DNA of 64,000 nucleotides from UBA1275 sp002323515. GTDB lineage: Bacteria > Bacteroidota > Rhodothermia > Balneolales > Balneolaceae. Under the pieces are notes generated by a model. The model had not been told where the DNA came from and searched no databases. It worked only from the letters and a program-made list of their open reading frames with translations. The stretch is taken from contig CAXGAH010000012.1 in NCBI GenBank assembly GCA_964007875.1, positions 1-64,000 of the forward strand. The letters are read 5' to 3'. The position numbers and the translations under genes are program-made. Shown here piece by piece: positions 36,778 through 45,689 of this stretch. Each line of letters starts with the position of its first letter. Within the stretch, counting starts at the first letter, position 1.

Positions 36778-39246
36778 ATGCAAATAGGGGAAATACATAA
36801 CTCTCAATTTCAACTGATTCACTCACACCAGAAAGTGTTCAGATTGAATATTTATTTTAATTCCCTTTTGGTGTTGATCCTATTATTGACAACTTGTAAT
36901 GCTCCGCCTGAGCACGAGAGATCATCTCAATTTATAGGACTGAATACTCCTCTAATTTTATCTGATACCACCGAGGTTATTTGGGCCGATTATGTATGGG
37001 AACCTGAAAATGTTGTAGTAGTCGAACTCCCTGAGGGATTAAGACATATACGAATGAATGATGAGCGTTCTATTTTTATAGGGAAATTGCAACAACCGGC
37101 CGATTTCATTGAACTACGTGTTAATGGTGTTCAGGGGCATATACTTGCTAAGAATAGTGGGTTCGTCACGGTTGAATTTACCTATCCAGATCCCCAAAAA
37201 AACCTTGACCTGGTTCAGATAAAGGGAGAAATGAACGGATGGAACGTTGCAGCTAATCCAATGAAATACCGTGACGGAGCCTGGTATGTTAAGCTGGAAG
37301 TGGAAGCTGGAGTATATGCTTATAAATTTGTAGTTGATAGTATTGAATTAATAGACCCAGCCAATCCACGCAAAGTACCCAATGGATTTGGGGATTATAA
37401 CAGCGTGATAGAAGTTGGGAAGAGAAGTGTCCACCCTGCGGTGTTAATCCCAACTGAGGCTACTGGACATCGGCTTAGTTTTCGAATGGAATCCTATCTA
37501 CCTGTGAATCAATCTCAAGAACAATTTTCGTCAGAGCAGTCTATATCAAGTAGTGGTAATCAAGTCAAGACTACCCTTACGTATTCTACCGATGATCATT
37601 TATTTATGGCGCTGTGGGAGAATGAAGTGGTAGAAGTGCAAGAAAAGGGAGGCTACTGGGAGTTAGATATTCCCGAGAGGGCCCGATTCACTGATCGTAC
37701 TCACCTGCGCCTTTGGTTAGCTAATGAGATAGAGGTGCTACATAACCTGAAGATTCCCTTTCAAAATGGACAAATTGTGCAGGATTCGGATCAACTTAAG
37801 CGAAGTGATCGATCTGCTTGGAATATGTATTTTGTGTTTTTAGACCGGTTTAAGGATGGAAATACACAGAATAACCGTAAGGTTGATGACCCTGAAATAC
37901 ATCCATCGGTGAATTATTACGGGGGTGATTTGCGAGGCCTCATCGAGGTGATTGAATCGGGTTATTTCGACTCCCTTTCGGTGAATACCCTATGGCTTTC
38001 TCCTATTATGCAGAATCCAGAAGGAGCTTATGGGTTGTGGGACCAAGGAGGGGTTCGAAGCACCTTTTCTGGGTATCATGGCTATTGGCCAATTTCGTCG
38101 TCTAGGATCGATGATCGTATGGGAACAAAAGATGACTTGAAAAAATTACTTGAAGTTGCTCACTCCAGAGAAATGAATATTTTACTCGATTATGTGGCTA
38201 ATCATGTACATCAGGAGCATCCGGTCATGGAACAATACCCCGAGTGGAAAACTGATTTATACCTGCCAGATGGAACTATGAATACCCAGCTTTGGGACGA
38301 GCAACGCCTGACTACTTGGTTCGATACGTTTATGCCGAGTTTGGATTTTTCACAAGAACGCGTGATCGAAGCTATGTCTGATTCAGCATTGTATTGGGTC
38401 AAAGAATTTGATATTGATGGATTTCGCCACGATGCAACCAAGCATATTCCATTAAGCTTTTGGCGTACACTTACACACAAAATAAATCAGCAAATTAGAG
38501 AAAATTCAGGAGCTGCTTTTTATCAGATTGGAGAAACCTATGGAAGTCGGCCTTTGATTGCTAGCTATGTTAGAAGTGGGTTATTAGATGCTCAGTTCGA
38601 TTTTAGCCTTTTTGACGCTGCACAAGCAAGTTTTGGGCAGAACGAGTCATTGCATTCATTGGCGGAGCAACTCGGGGAAAGTGTTCGCTATTACGGAATG
38701 AGTAACCAAATGGGGGTAATATCAGGTAATCATGATAAAGCAAGGTTCATCAGTTTAGCAAGTGGTGAAGTGCGTTGGGACGAGGATGCGAAACTTGCTT
38801 CTTGGACACGGGATATCCTCCATCCTAAAAAAGAAGGCCATGCTCGGCTTCAACTCATGCACACATGGATGTTTACCGTTCCAGGAATTCCAGTCACGTA
38901 TTATGGAGATGAATTTGGACTCCCTGGGGCCAACGATCCGGATAACCGGCGACCTATGAAATTTGAAGGGCTGAGTGCACTCGAACAGCAAAGCCTATCT
39001 CATTATAAAAGCATGGCTCGACTTCGTGCTGATCATCTAGCGCTTCAATACGGATCGCTCCGATTCGACTCCATTAGTGATGAGGTGTTGATTTATGAAC
39101 GGTCCTATTTTAATGAATCGGTCTGGGTGTTCTTCAATATGGCCGATCATTCCAAGCCAATCACCTTTGAGCATCCATTTACTGGTGAATCTATTTCAGT
39201 TGTGCTTCTACCAATTAGTTCTTTGATTCAGATATTTCACCCTTGA
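36778..39246 (+). CDS. GH13 alpha-amylase/neopullulanase-like lipoprotein
   Basis: This is an 822-residue exported enzyme. The ATG at 36778 follows the previous stop without a gap. A TTG at 36844 would give a tighter lipoprotein signal (LLVLILLLTTC-N), so the true start is uncertain. Residues about 125-215 are a CBM48-like module (VQIKGEMNGWNVAANPMKYR). The GH13 barrel begins near 345 (WNMYFVFLDRFKDGN). Catalytic residues are visible: Asp in GFRHDATKHIP (about 551), Glu in FYQIGETYG (about 585) and Asp in ISGNHDKARF (about 653). The sequence resembles periplasmic neopullulanases of the SusA type. It probably breaks imported oligosaccharides or acts on the outer membrane. It has no T9SS domain, unlike its upstream neighbour. 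Confidence 0.9.
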   Translation: MQIGEIHNSQFQLIHSHQKVFRLNIYFNSLLVLILLLTTCNAPPEHERSSQFIGLNTPLILSDTTEVIWADYVWEPENVVVVELPEGLRHIRMNDERSIFIGKLQQPADFIELRVNGVQGHILAKNSGFVTVEFTYPDPQKNLDLVQIKGEMNGWNVAANPMKYRDGAWYVKLEVEAGVYAYKFVVDSIELIDPANPRKVPNGFGDYNSVIEVGKRSVHPAVLIPTEATGHRLSFRMESYLPVNQSQEQFSSEQSISSSGNQVKTTLTYSTDDHLFMALWENEVVEVQEKGGYWELDIPERARFTDRTHLRLWLANEIEVLHNLKIPFQNGQIVQDSDQLKRSDRSAWNMYFVFLDRFKDGNTQNNRKVDDPEIHPSVNYYGGDLRGLIEVIESGYFDSLSVNTLWLSPIMQNPEGAYGLWDQGGVRSTFSGYHGYWPISSSRIDDRMGTKDDLKKLLEVAHSREMNILLDYVANHVHQEHPVMEQYPEWKTDLYLPDGTMNTQLWDEQRLTTWFDTFMPSLDFSQERVIEAMSDSALYWVKEFDIDGFRHDATKHIPLSFWRTLTHKINQQIRENSGAAFYQIGETYGSRPLIASYVRSGLLDAQFDFSLFDAAQASFGQNESLHSLAEQLGESVRYYGMSNQMGVISGNHDKARFISLASGEVRWDEDAKLASWTRDILHPKKEGHARLQLMHTWMFTVPGIPVTYYGDEFGLPGANDPDNRRPMKFEGLSALEQQSLSHYKSMARLRADHLALQYGSLRFDSISDEVLIYERSYFNESVWVFFNMADHSKPITFEHPFTGESISVVLLPISSLIQIFHP

Positions 39247-39292
39247 CTTTATACGTAACCCATTGTATCTGTAATTTTTCAATTATTTAATC

Positions 39293-40687
39293 ATGAATTC
39301 AACAACTAGTTTTTCACTATCGCGCATATTTAGTTTATGTATAGCAAGTCTCTTTGTTCTGTCAGCGGCTTGCTCACAACCTTCTACCTTGGAAGCGGTG
39401 GCCCCTGTGTCCAAAGTGGAACATCCAGAGTGGAGTAAAAACGCAACTATTTATGAGGTAAATGTGCGTCAATATACCCCTGAAGGCACGTTTAATGCCT
39501 TTTCACAACATCTGCCACGCCTAAAGGAAATGGGAGTTGATATTCTTTGGTTCATGCCTATCCATCCAATTGGCAAAATTAACCGAAAAGAAACTGAAAG
39601 TAGTATTGGGAGCTACTATTCGGTACAGGATTACAAGGCGGTTAGCAGTGACTACGGAACGGAGGAAGATTTCAGACGCATGGTTGAGCAAGCACATGGA
39701 CTCGGGATGAAGGTAATTCTCGATTGGGTACCAAATCATACGGCTTGGGATAATCCATGGACAGAAAATAAGGATTGGTATGTACTAAATGAAGAAGGTG
39801 ATTTCATTCCACCATTAGGCACTGATTGGACCGATGTCATTCAACTTGACTATACCAATGAAAAGATGCGAGCCGCAATGATTGATGCGATGAAGTATTG
39901 GGTGGCTGAATTTGGAGTAGATGGGTACCGCTGTGATGTGGCAGGTAAGGTTCCCACTGATTTTTGGGTACGGGCACATGCCGAGTTGGACGAAGTAAAG
40001 GATATATTTATGTTAGCTGAAGATGGGGAGCCTGAATTGCTAATAGAGGCATTTGATATGAACTACGCCTGGGAATACGCTCACATCATTAGAGAAATTG
40101 CGAAAGGAGCGATTACTTTCGATCGATTGGATTCGTTACTAGCAGAAGATGCTAAAAAGTTCCCTGACAGTTCCTATCGGATGTATTTTACATCCAATCA
40201 TGACGAAAATTCTTGGAATGGAACCGATATCGAAATGTACGGGGATAATTTCCAAAACTTTGCGGTACTCTCAGCGACTATTGATGGTATGCCATTGGTC
40301 TATAGTGGGCAAGAAGCGGTGTTGGATAAACAATTATTATTCTTTGAAAAAGATGAAATTGAATGGAAAGACTATGCACTAGTCGATTTTTATACCGATT
40401 TGTTGGCATTGAATAAGCGAAACGAAGCTCTTTGGAATGGCGCTTATGGAGCAAATCCCATACGTATATCCTCTCCAAAAGGCACCTATGCCTTCCAACG
40501 AAACAAGGATTATTTTGGCATGTATGTTGGGCTTAATAATACCCAAATGACCCAAGAAATTAGTTTCCCATTAGAAGCAGGCACTACATATAATATATAT
40601 GGAATGGAAACTACACAGTTTGAAGCAACGGGGAATGATAGTATGAGAGTACCGGCTCATTCCTGGGTGATAGTTAGTACCCACTAG
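39293..40687 (+). CDS. GH13 alpha-amylase lipoprotein, short form
   Basis: This is a 464-residue exported enzyme. The N-terminal lipobox (CIASLFVLSAAC) sits near residue 27. A minimal GH13 catalytic barrel follows directly (ATIYEVNVRQYTPEGTF), without a CBM48 module. Catalytic residues are seen: Asp in GYRCDVAGKVP (about 215), Glu in MLAEDGEPE (about 242) and Asp in TSNHDENSW (about 304). The conserved region I is DWVPNHTAW. It ends with a short beta domain (YNIYGMETTQF, VPAHSWVIVS). This compact type is often annotated as alpha-amylase or alpha-glucosidase-like. It is the third intact GH13 gene in series, 46 bases after the previous stop and 67 bases before the transporter. Confidence 0.9.
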   Translation: MNSTTSFSLSRIFSLCIASLFVLSAACSQPSTLEAVAPVSKVEHPEWSKNATIYEVNVRQYTPEGTFNAFSQHLPRLKEMGVDILWFMPIHPIGKINRKETESSIGSYYSVQDYKAVSSDYGTEEDFRRMVEQAHGLGMKVILDWVPNHTAWDNPWTENKDWYVLNEEGDFIPPLGTDWTDVIQLDYTNEKMRAAMIDAMKYWVAEFGVDGYRCDVAGKVPTDFWVRAHAELDEVKDIFMLAEDGEPELLIEAFDMNYAWEYAHIIREIAKGAITFDRLDSLLAEDAKKFPDSSYRMYFTSNHDENSWNGTDIEMYGDNFQNFAVLSATIDGMPLVYSGQEAVLDKQLLFFEKDEIEWKDYALVDFYTDLLALNKRNEALWNGAYGANPIRISSPKGTYAFQRNKDYFGMYVGLNNTQMTQEISFPLEAGTTYNIYGMETTQFEATGNDSMRVPAHSWVIVSTH

Positions 40688-40754
40688 ACAATAATTACGC
40701 ATTCATTACCATGAATTAGTCACTTTTTATCCTAATCATTATTTGGAGTAACCA

Positions 40755-42116
40755 ATGAAACGAACAAAACCCAATTTGCGAAAAGCTGATATTTGGAATA
40801 TGAGTATGGGCTTCTTAGGTATTCAAATGGGCTTTGCCTTACAGAATGCTAACGCTAGTAGAATACTTCAAACCTTTGGAGCCGATGTAGAGCATCTGTC
40901 TTGGTTTTGGTTAGTAGCACCCATCACCGGGATGATTGTTCAGCCCATTGTCGGACATTACAGTGATAACACTTGGACCCGTTTGGGGCGTAGGCGGCCG
41001 TACTTTTTAGCAGGTGCCGTTCTCGCTAGTTTGGGGCTCATTCTTATGCCTAATGCGGGCTTATTTGCGGCATTCATACCAGCTTTATGGGTTGGAGCAG
41101 GTATGCTTATGATTATGGATGCCTCCTTCAATATTGCTATGGAACCTTTCAGGGCATTGGTGGCGGACAAACTACCTAGCTTGCAGCGTACCCTAGGTTT
41201 TTCGGTTCAAACCGTGCTTATTGGAATTGGAGCTGTAGTAGGGTCTTGGCTACCCTACATTCTAGCAGAAGGCTTTGGGTGGGGTAAAACAGCTGGAGAA
41301 GGGGAAATTCCATTAAATTTAATCATCTCATTTGTGGTAGGTGCTGCTATATTGCTAGGTTCTATACTGTGGACGGTGGTCACTACTACTGAATACAGTC
41401 CAGAAGAGCTTGAGGAATTCGATAGTGAAGAGTTAGAAAACGAAGTAGTTGAAGAAGAAAAACCCTCTTTGGTTCATATTTTTAGAGATTTTGCATCTAT
41501 GCCGGAAACCATGAAGCAGTTAGGACTGGTTCAATTCTTTTCTTGGTTTGCTTTATTTTCGATGTGGGTTTTTACCACACCAGCCATCGCTGAACATGTT
41601 TTTGGGGTAGCTAAAGGGGATACTAGTTCTCCATTATTTCAAGAAGCTGGAAACTGGGTTGGAGTTATTTTCGGGGTGTATAACGCAGTTTCTGCTGTAT
41701 TTGCCTTTTTCTTACCAAAAATTGCCGCATCAATGGGTCGTAAAAAAACACATGCTATATCCCTTGCTCTAGGTGGATTAGGTCTTATATCAATTTATTT
41801 TATTCAAGATAAATATTGGCTCCTGCTTTCCATGGTTGGTATTGGCATAGCTTGGGCTAGTATTCTAGCCATGCCATATGCTATTTTAGCTGGTTCTATC
41901 CCGGCAAAAAAAATGGGGGTCTACATGGGGATATTCAATTTTTTCATCACCTTCCCACAGATTGTAAATGGAATTATTGGAGGGCCTATTGTTAAGCATT
42001 TGTACGGTGGGCAGGCGATTTGGGCCTTGGTCACTGCAGGCGTCTTTATGCTACTAGGTGCATGGTCGGTTATGAGGGTGAATGATGTGGATGGAGACGT
42101 AGCCATTTCAACTTGA
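40755..42116 (+). CDS. Sugar:cation symporter of the MalT/sucrose (GPH, SLC45-like) type
   Basis: This is a 453-residue, 12-helix inner-membrane transporter preceded by a GGAG ribosome-binding-like sequence. Features of the glycoside-pentoside-hexuronide/sucrose symporter group include FLGIQMGFALQNANASRILQ in helix 1, a helix 2-3 loop with IVGHYSDNTWTRLGRRRPY, and MDASFNIAMEPFRALVADKLP in helix 4. A hydrophilic central loop is rich in glutamate (about residues 215-240). Bacteroidota members beside amylase genes take up maltose or maltodextrins. It therefore probably delivers the products of the GH13 lipoproteins into the cytoplasm. It ends nine bases before the amylase pseudogene. No cytoplasmic glucosidase or phosphorylase gene is nearby. 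Confidence 0.9.
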   Translation: MKRTKPNLRKADIWNMSMGFLGIQMGFALQNANASRILQTFGADVEHLSWFWLVAPITGMIVQPIVGHYSDNTWTRLGRRRPYFLAGAVLASLGLILMPNAGLFAAFIPALWVGAGMLMIMDASFNIAMEPFRALVADKLPSLQRTLGFSVQTVLIGIGAVVGSWLPYILAEGFGWGKTAGEGEIPLNLIISFVVGAAILLGSILWTVVTTTEYSPEELEEFDSEELENEVVEEEKPSLVHIFRDFASMPETMKQLGLVQFFSWFALFSMWVFTTPAIAEHVFGVAKGDTSSPLFQEAGNWVGVIFGVYNAVSAVFAFFLPKIAASMGRKKTHAISLALGGLGLISIYFIQDKYWLLLSMVGIGIAWASILAMPYAILAGSIPAKKMGVYMGIFNFFITFPQIVNGIIGGPIVKHLYGGQAIWALVTAGVFMLLGAWSVMRVNDVDGDVAIST

Positions 42117-42125
42117 TACTAAACT

Positions 42126-42645
42126 ATGCAACGAATTAGTCTAATTGGGATTGTTATTCTGCTTTTGGGCCCGTTTTGTGTAAGTTGTGCACAGGCACCG
42201 GAATGGTCTAATGGACTAGTTTGGTATCAGATTTGCCCAGAACGTTTTTGAAATGGTTATATAACCAATGAACCCAATAAAGAGCGTGCAAGGGGATCTG
42301 AAGGGCGGGGTCTGAGTTCATGGACTTCTTATTGGTATGCCAAAGTGCAGTGGGAACAATAAGCGACACCCAAGTTTTATGATATCGTTCGAGAACGCAG
42401 GTATGGACGGGATCTTCAAGGGGTCATTGATCAATTAGACTATTTGCAGGATTTAGGAATCGTAGCTTTGGAATCAAGTTTCAGCTAAGTACTTTACCGT
42501 GTTTACATCTCAAAACCAAAAAACTGACCCTAGGGTTACGCAACACGTGTAAAACTATGAAGTTCGAAGTAACGGACTCGCTATTCAGGAAAAAAAGTGG
42601 GGTATTTCACCCTATTCATATATCATTTATCGAGCGCACAGATAA
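42126..42645 (+). pseudogene. Degraded GH13 amylase lipoprotein gene
   Basis: From the ATG at 42126 the frame reads a lipoprotein signal (IVILLLGPFCVSCAQAPEW) and then GLVWYQICPERF, a typical GH13 start. In-frame stops occur at 42249 (TGA), 42360 (TAA) and 42486 (TAA). Between them lie SSWTSYWYAKVQWEQ and RRYGRDLQGVIDQLDYLQDL, recognisable as the beginning of a GH13 barrel of the neopullulanase-like group. The catalytic centre is missing. In another frame, 42553-42645 encodes a plausible C-terminal strand end (NGLAIQEKKWGISPYSYII), so about 300-400 codons appear to have been deleted. It follows the transporter by nine bases and was probably once the last gene of the glucan locus. The C-terminal piece is less certain than the N-terminal one. 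Confidence 0.82.
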
Positions 42646-42707
42646 ATTGAACCGAATTAAAAAAATTTATTCCAGCATTCTGTAAATTATTTTTCTTATA
42701 ACTCAGA

Positions 42708-43409
42708 TTGCCAACGCCTAGCCGTATTAAATCAGGCGATAAAGTGCAAAAAACCATAACTTTGAGTATGAGATTAGATTCCAAACAATTTGTCCCATTT
42801 GTGCTAGTGCTAGCGTTTATAGGTTTGGTCGCAATAGTGTTTTCTTCTTTCAATTTCAATTCAAAACAATTGAAGACCTTCAATAGTGGCCTTCAAGAAG
42901 GCACCGGTCAGTTTTTAGAGGCCCATGTATCTGTATTGCAAACAGGGTTTTTAGAACAAGAAATGGATAGTGTACAAATGGCTACATTTACCGATGAACC
43001 GATCATCATGCTATTTGCTGCACGTTGGTCGGATAAGTCAACTCAAGTGGTGGACCAATTAGAACAACTCATCGCTAGATTTGATTCTGTTTCCTCGGGT
43101 TATAATCCAATGACTCCAAAATTGGTTATAGCTCTAGTTTTAGATACGCGAGAGGGATATGTTCAACAAGTAGAGGGAGAGAAGCTAGAAAAAAACAACG
43201 GTGTATCTTATGAAAGTGATGAAGTATTTTCCGAGCGGCATCTTGTAGTAGATGGAAGTGCCTTGTTTAACGAATTTCAAATCCCAGGGATCCCCACCCT
43301 TGTCTATTCAGTCAATAAACAAATCCTTTGGACTCAGGTAGGCTACCGAAATTCATCACAATTAGAGCCTTTAATCAGTCTTTTAGAGGTTGAGTTTGGG
43401 AACAGATAA
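42708..43409 (+). CDS. Membrane-anchored thioredoxin-like protein without catalytic cysteines
   Basis: The protein is 233 residues from 42708; an ATG at 42768 would give 213. One membrane helix (FVPFVLVLAFIGLVAIVFSSF) is followed by a soluble domain with thioredoxin-fold features: IIMLFAARWSDKSTQVVDQL, where the active-site WCxxC would sit, and the cis-proline region FQIPGIPTLVYSV, then a final helix. The CxxC motif is replaced by WSDKS, so disulfide chemistry is not expected. It may be a structural or binding version of a TlpA-like protein. It overlaps the start of the pabC-like gene by 20 bases and is probably co-transcribed with the folate genes. Function unknown. Confidence 0.7.
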   Translation: MPTPSRIKSGDKVQKTITLSMRLDSKQFVPFVLVLAFIGLVAIVFSSFNFNSKQLKTFNSGLQEGTGQFLEAHVSVLQTGFLEQEMDSVQMATFTDEPIIMLFAARWSDKSTQVVDQLEQLIARFDSVSSGYNPMTPKLVIALVLDTREGYVQQVEGEKLEKNNGVSYESDEVFSERHLVVDGSALFNEFQIPGIPTLVYSVNKQILWTQVGYRNSSQLEPLISLLEVEFGNR

Positions 43410-44316
43410 GCCCGGAAAAATTAAAGCAGACGGACCGTCACCGTTGAAAGAAAACCTAGACACTGTGTTAAATGAGCCGTTGGTCTGCCTAAATGGGACT
43501 TGGTTGCGAGAGTCTGAGGCGAGAATACATGTTGAAAATAGAGGAATGATGTATGGGGATGGTTTATTTGAAACAATGCTTAGCGTTAATGGGCAGGTTA
43601 TTTTGCTAGACTTGCACATAAAGCGTTTAAATAAAGGCTTAGACTATTTAGGTATTGATTTACAAATATCCTCCGAAGAGTGGGGACGCTTGTTTAAGGT
43701 TGGAATAAAAAATAATGGTCATTTAGGCTTGCAACACATTCTTCGCTTGCAATGTTGGAGGAATGGGGGAAGAGGGTATCCTAGTACAAGCTCGAAGGGG
43801 TCTTGGTTTCTTTCTTACCACCCAATGCCCGATCAATTAGACCAATCGTCTAGTCTCCGGCTTATGAAAAGTTCCTTTCATTTGCCCGTTAAAGCAGCAG
43901 AGGCCAGTACACTAAAGTCATCTAATGCTTTGTTGTATGTACTGGCTGCTACTGAGGCTCTACAAAATGGCTATGATGATGCACTGCTTTGTAGTGCAGA
44001 TGGTTATGTAGGAGAGAGTAGTTCAGCAAATATTTTTTGGATAAACAAACAAACAGTGTATACCCCCTCTATAAATTGTGGTATATTAGCTGGAACAAGA
44101 CGTGACGCTTTGTTGACTGCGTTACACAATCAATCTTTTTTTAGCATTCAAGAGGGATTGTATCACATAGAATCACTGTATGAAGCAGATGTGATTTTTT
44201 CCACTAGTACCATCAAGGGAATCCAACCCATACACGACATAGACGCAATTCAACTAGTTACAGATCAGACCATATTAGACATGATCAGAAACATATATGA
44301 GTTAACTATTTCGTAG
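43390..44316 (+). CDS. pabC: Class IV aminotransferase, probable aminodeoxychorismate lyase
   Basis: This is a 308-residue PLP enzyme of fold type IV. The core begins CLNGTWLRESEARIHVENRG, with MMYGDGLFETM (phosphate/substrate loop). The PLP-lysine segment is TLKSSNALLYVLAATEA, and the glutamate motif is YVGESSSANIFW, followed by GILAGTRRDALL. The family includes branched-chain and D-alanine aminotransferases and aminodeoxychorismate lyase (PabC), which releases p-aminobenzoate for folate. PabC is preferred because folC follows 22 bases later. The TTG start at 43390 overlaps the previous gene; a GTG at about 43464 would be closer to the usual family start. The symbol rests on context. Confidence 0.75.
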   Translation: MSLGTDKPGKIKADGPSPLKENLDTVLNEPLVCLNGTWLRESEARIHVENRGMMYGDGLFETMLSVNGQVILLDLHIKRLNKGLDYLGIDLQISSEEWGRLFKVGIKNNGHLGLQHILRLQCWRNGGRGYPSTSSKGSWFLSYHPMPDQLDQSSSLRLMKSSFHLPVKAAEASTLKSSNALLYVLAATEALQNGYDDALLCSADGYVGESSSANIFWINKQTVYTPSINCGILAGTRRDALLTALHNQSFFSIQEGLYHIESLYEADVIFSTSTIKGIQPIHDIDAIQLVTDQTILDMIRNIYELTIS

Positions 44317-44338
44317 GAAATACCCAAAATTATAATCA

Positions 44339-45589
44339 ATGCCTAAAGAATTTATTCATATTAAAGATGTCGAGAGATATTTACTTACCCTCCCAAAATT
44401 TAGTATGGTTGGAGCCAAAGCCGCTAATTTTTCATTAAAAAAGGTCAAGAATTTTTTACAAGAATTGGACAATCCTCAAAAAAATTTCCCCTCTATTCAC
44501 GTAGCGGGAACGAATGGAAAAGGCACAGTATGTCACCTTCTTGAAGCTACTTACCGCCGTGCTGGATATAAAACGGGCTTGTTCACATCTCCCCATTTAA
44601 TTTCATTTAACGAACGATTTCGCATACTCGGTAAGCCCATTTCTGATAACAAATTAGTGGCCTTTTTTGCCCAAGTTTCCAGCTTACTAGACACGTACAA
44701 ACTCACTTATTTCGAGTTAAGTACGGTGATTGCATTCACTCTATTTGACCATGAATTTGTAGATATAGCTATTATTGAAACAGGTTTGGGAGGAAGATTA
44801 GATGCAACCAATGTACTTTTACCTTTATTAAGTATTATTACAAGTATTTCCTACGATCATACCGACATACTTGGAGAAGATTTAGCTTCAATTGCCTGGG
44901 AAAAAGCAGGCATCATTAAGAAGAAAGTACCTTGTATTGTGGGTAAAGTACCGAATGAGGCATATAAGATAATTGAAGAGCGTGCAATTAAACAGAATGC
45001 CCCTATATTTGAAGCGGAACAATTAAACCCAAGTTTTTCAAGGAAGAATATCAAACTGAGCAAACCCAATATTACGCTCAAAACTTCTTTTTTTGAACCT
45101 GTTAATGCTTGGAATGTAGCTATGACCTACCAATCAATTCAGTGTTTAAAGGATCAATATCCAGTAAGTGAAGAAGATTTTATTGCGGCTATAGAAGAAT
45201 TCCCTGGCGTTCCAGGGAGATTTGAGCGAATGCATACCACCTTCTCTTGGTATTTCTCAGGCTCTCATAATTTAGAAGGAATCTCATCTACCATTAGCAC
45301 TGTTAAGTCACTAAAAAACAATAGAAAAGTTATTGTTATTGGAATGATGAAAGATAAAATAAGCAAGGAAATTTTAGATGAAACACTTGGTTTTTCGGAT
45401 CGTTTTTTTTACAAAGTTGCAGGGGATAGGGCCGCTTCTTTGGTAGGTATTCCGTCTCATTTACATATGAGAGCCATGAATGATGGTGATGTAGAATTTA
45501 TATTAAGTGAATTGAAGACATCTTTGGTTATTTTTACAGGAAGTTTTTACTTTTACTCTATTGTTAAAGATTGGATGAGCCGAATGTGA
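44339..45589 (+). CDS. folC: Folylpolyglutamate synthase/dihydrofolate synthase
   Basis: This is a 416-residue cytoplasmic Mur-ligase-family enzyme adding glutamate to dihydropteroate and tetrahydrofolate. The ATP-binding loop is HVAGTNGKGTVCHLL (about residue 58-72), followed by TGLFTSPHLISFNERFRI, a folate-pocket signature. TGLGGRLDATN and SYDHTDILGEDLASIAWEKAGIIK are the central motifs, and FPGVPGRFERM opens the C-terminal glutamate-ligase domain. The length matches bacterial FolC. It pairs with the pabC-like gene upstream, supporting a small folate operon, and is followed 100 bases later by rho. Confidence 0.95.
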   Translation: MPKEFIHIKDVERYLLTLPKFSMVGAKAANFSLKKVKNFLQELDNPQKNFPSIHVAGTNGKGTVCHLLEATYRRAGYKTGLFTSPHLISFNERFRILGKPISDNKLVAFFAQVSSLLDTYKLTYFELSTVIAFTLFDHEFVDIAIIETGLGGRLDATNVLLPLLSIITSISYDHTDILGEDLASIAWEKAGIIKKKVPCIVGKVPNEAYKIIEERAIKQNAPIFEAEQLNPSFSRKNIKLSKPNITLKTSFFEPVNAWNVAMTYQSIQCLKDQYPVSEEDFIAAIEEFPGVPGRFERMHTTFSWYFSGSHNLEGISSTISTVKSLKNNRKVIVIGMMKDKISKEILDETLGFSDRFFYKVAGDRAASLVGIPSHLHMRAMNDGDVEFILSELKTSLVIFTGSFYFYSIVKDWMSRM

Positions 45590-45689
45590 ATATGCTTTTC
45601 TTGTACGGCCAGAATTTTAACTCCCTAACCATCCATGAATTTGAAGTATTCATGAAGTCGGTACTAACACGTTTATTTAATTAAATTTT

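Noticed and set aside
42249..42251. In-frame TGA in the amylase relic as a possible selenocysteine or recoded codon
   Set aside because: Two TAA stops follow in the same frame, the catalytic core is missing and no recoding hairpin is evident. Gene decay is the simpler reading.
42489..42707. Possible insertion-sequence scar at the amylase pseudogene
   Set aside because: No transposase fragment, terminal inverted repeats or target duplication could be seen. Internal deletion explains the arrangement.
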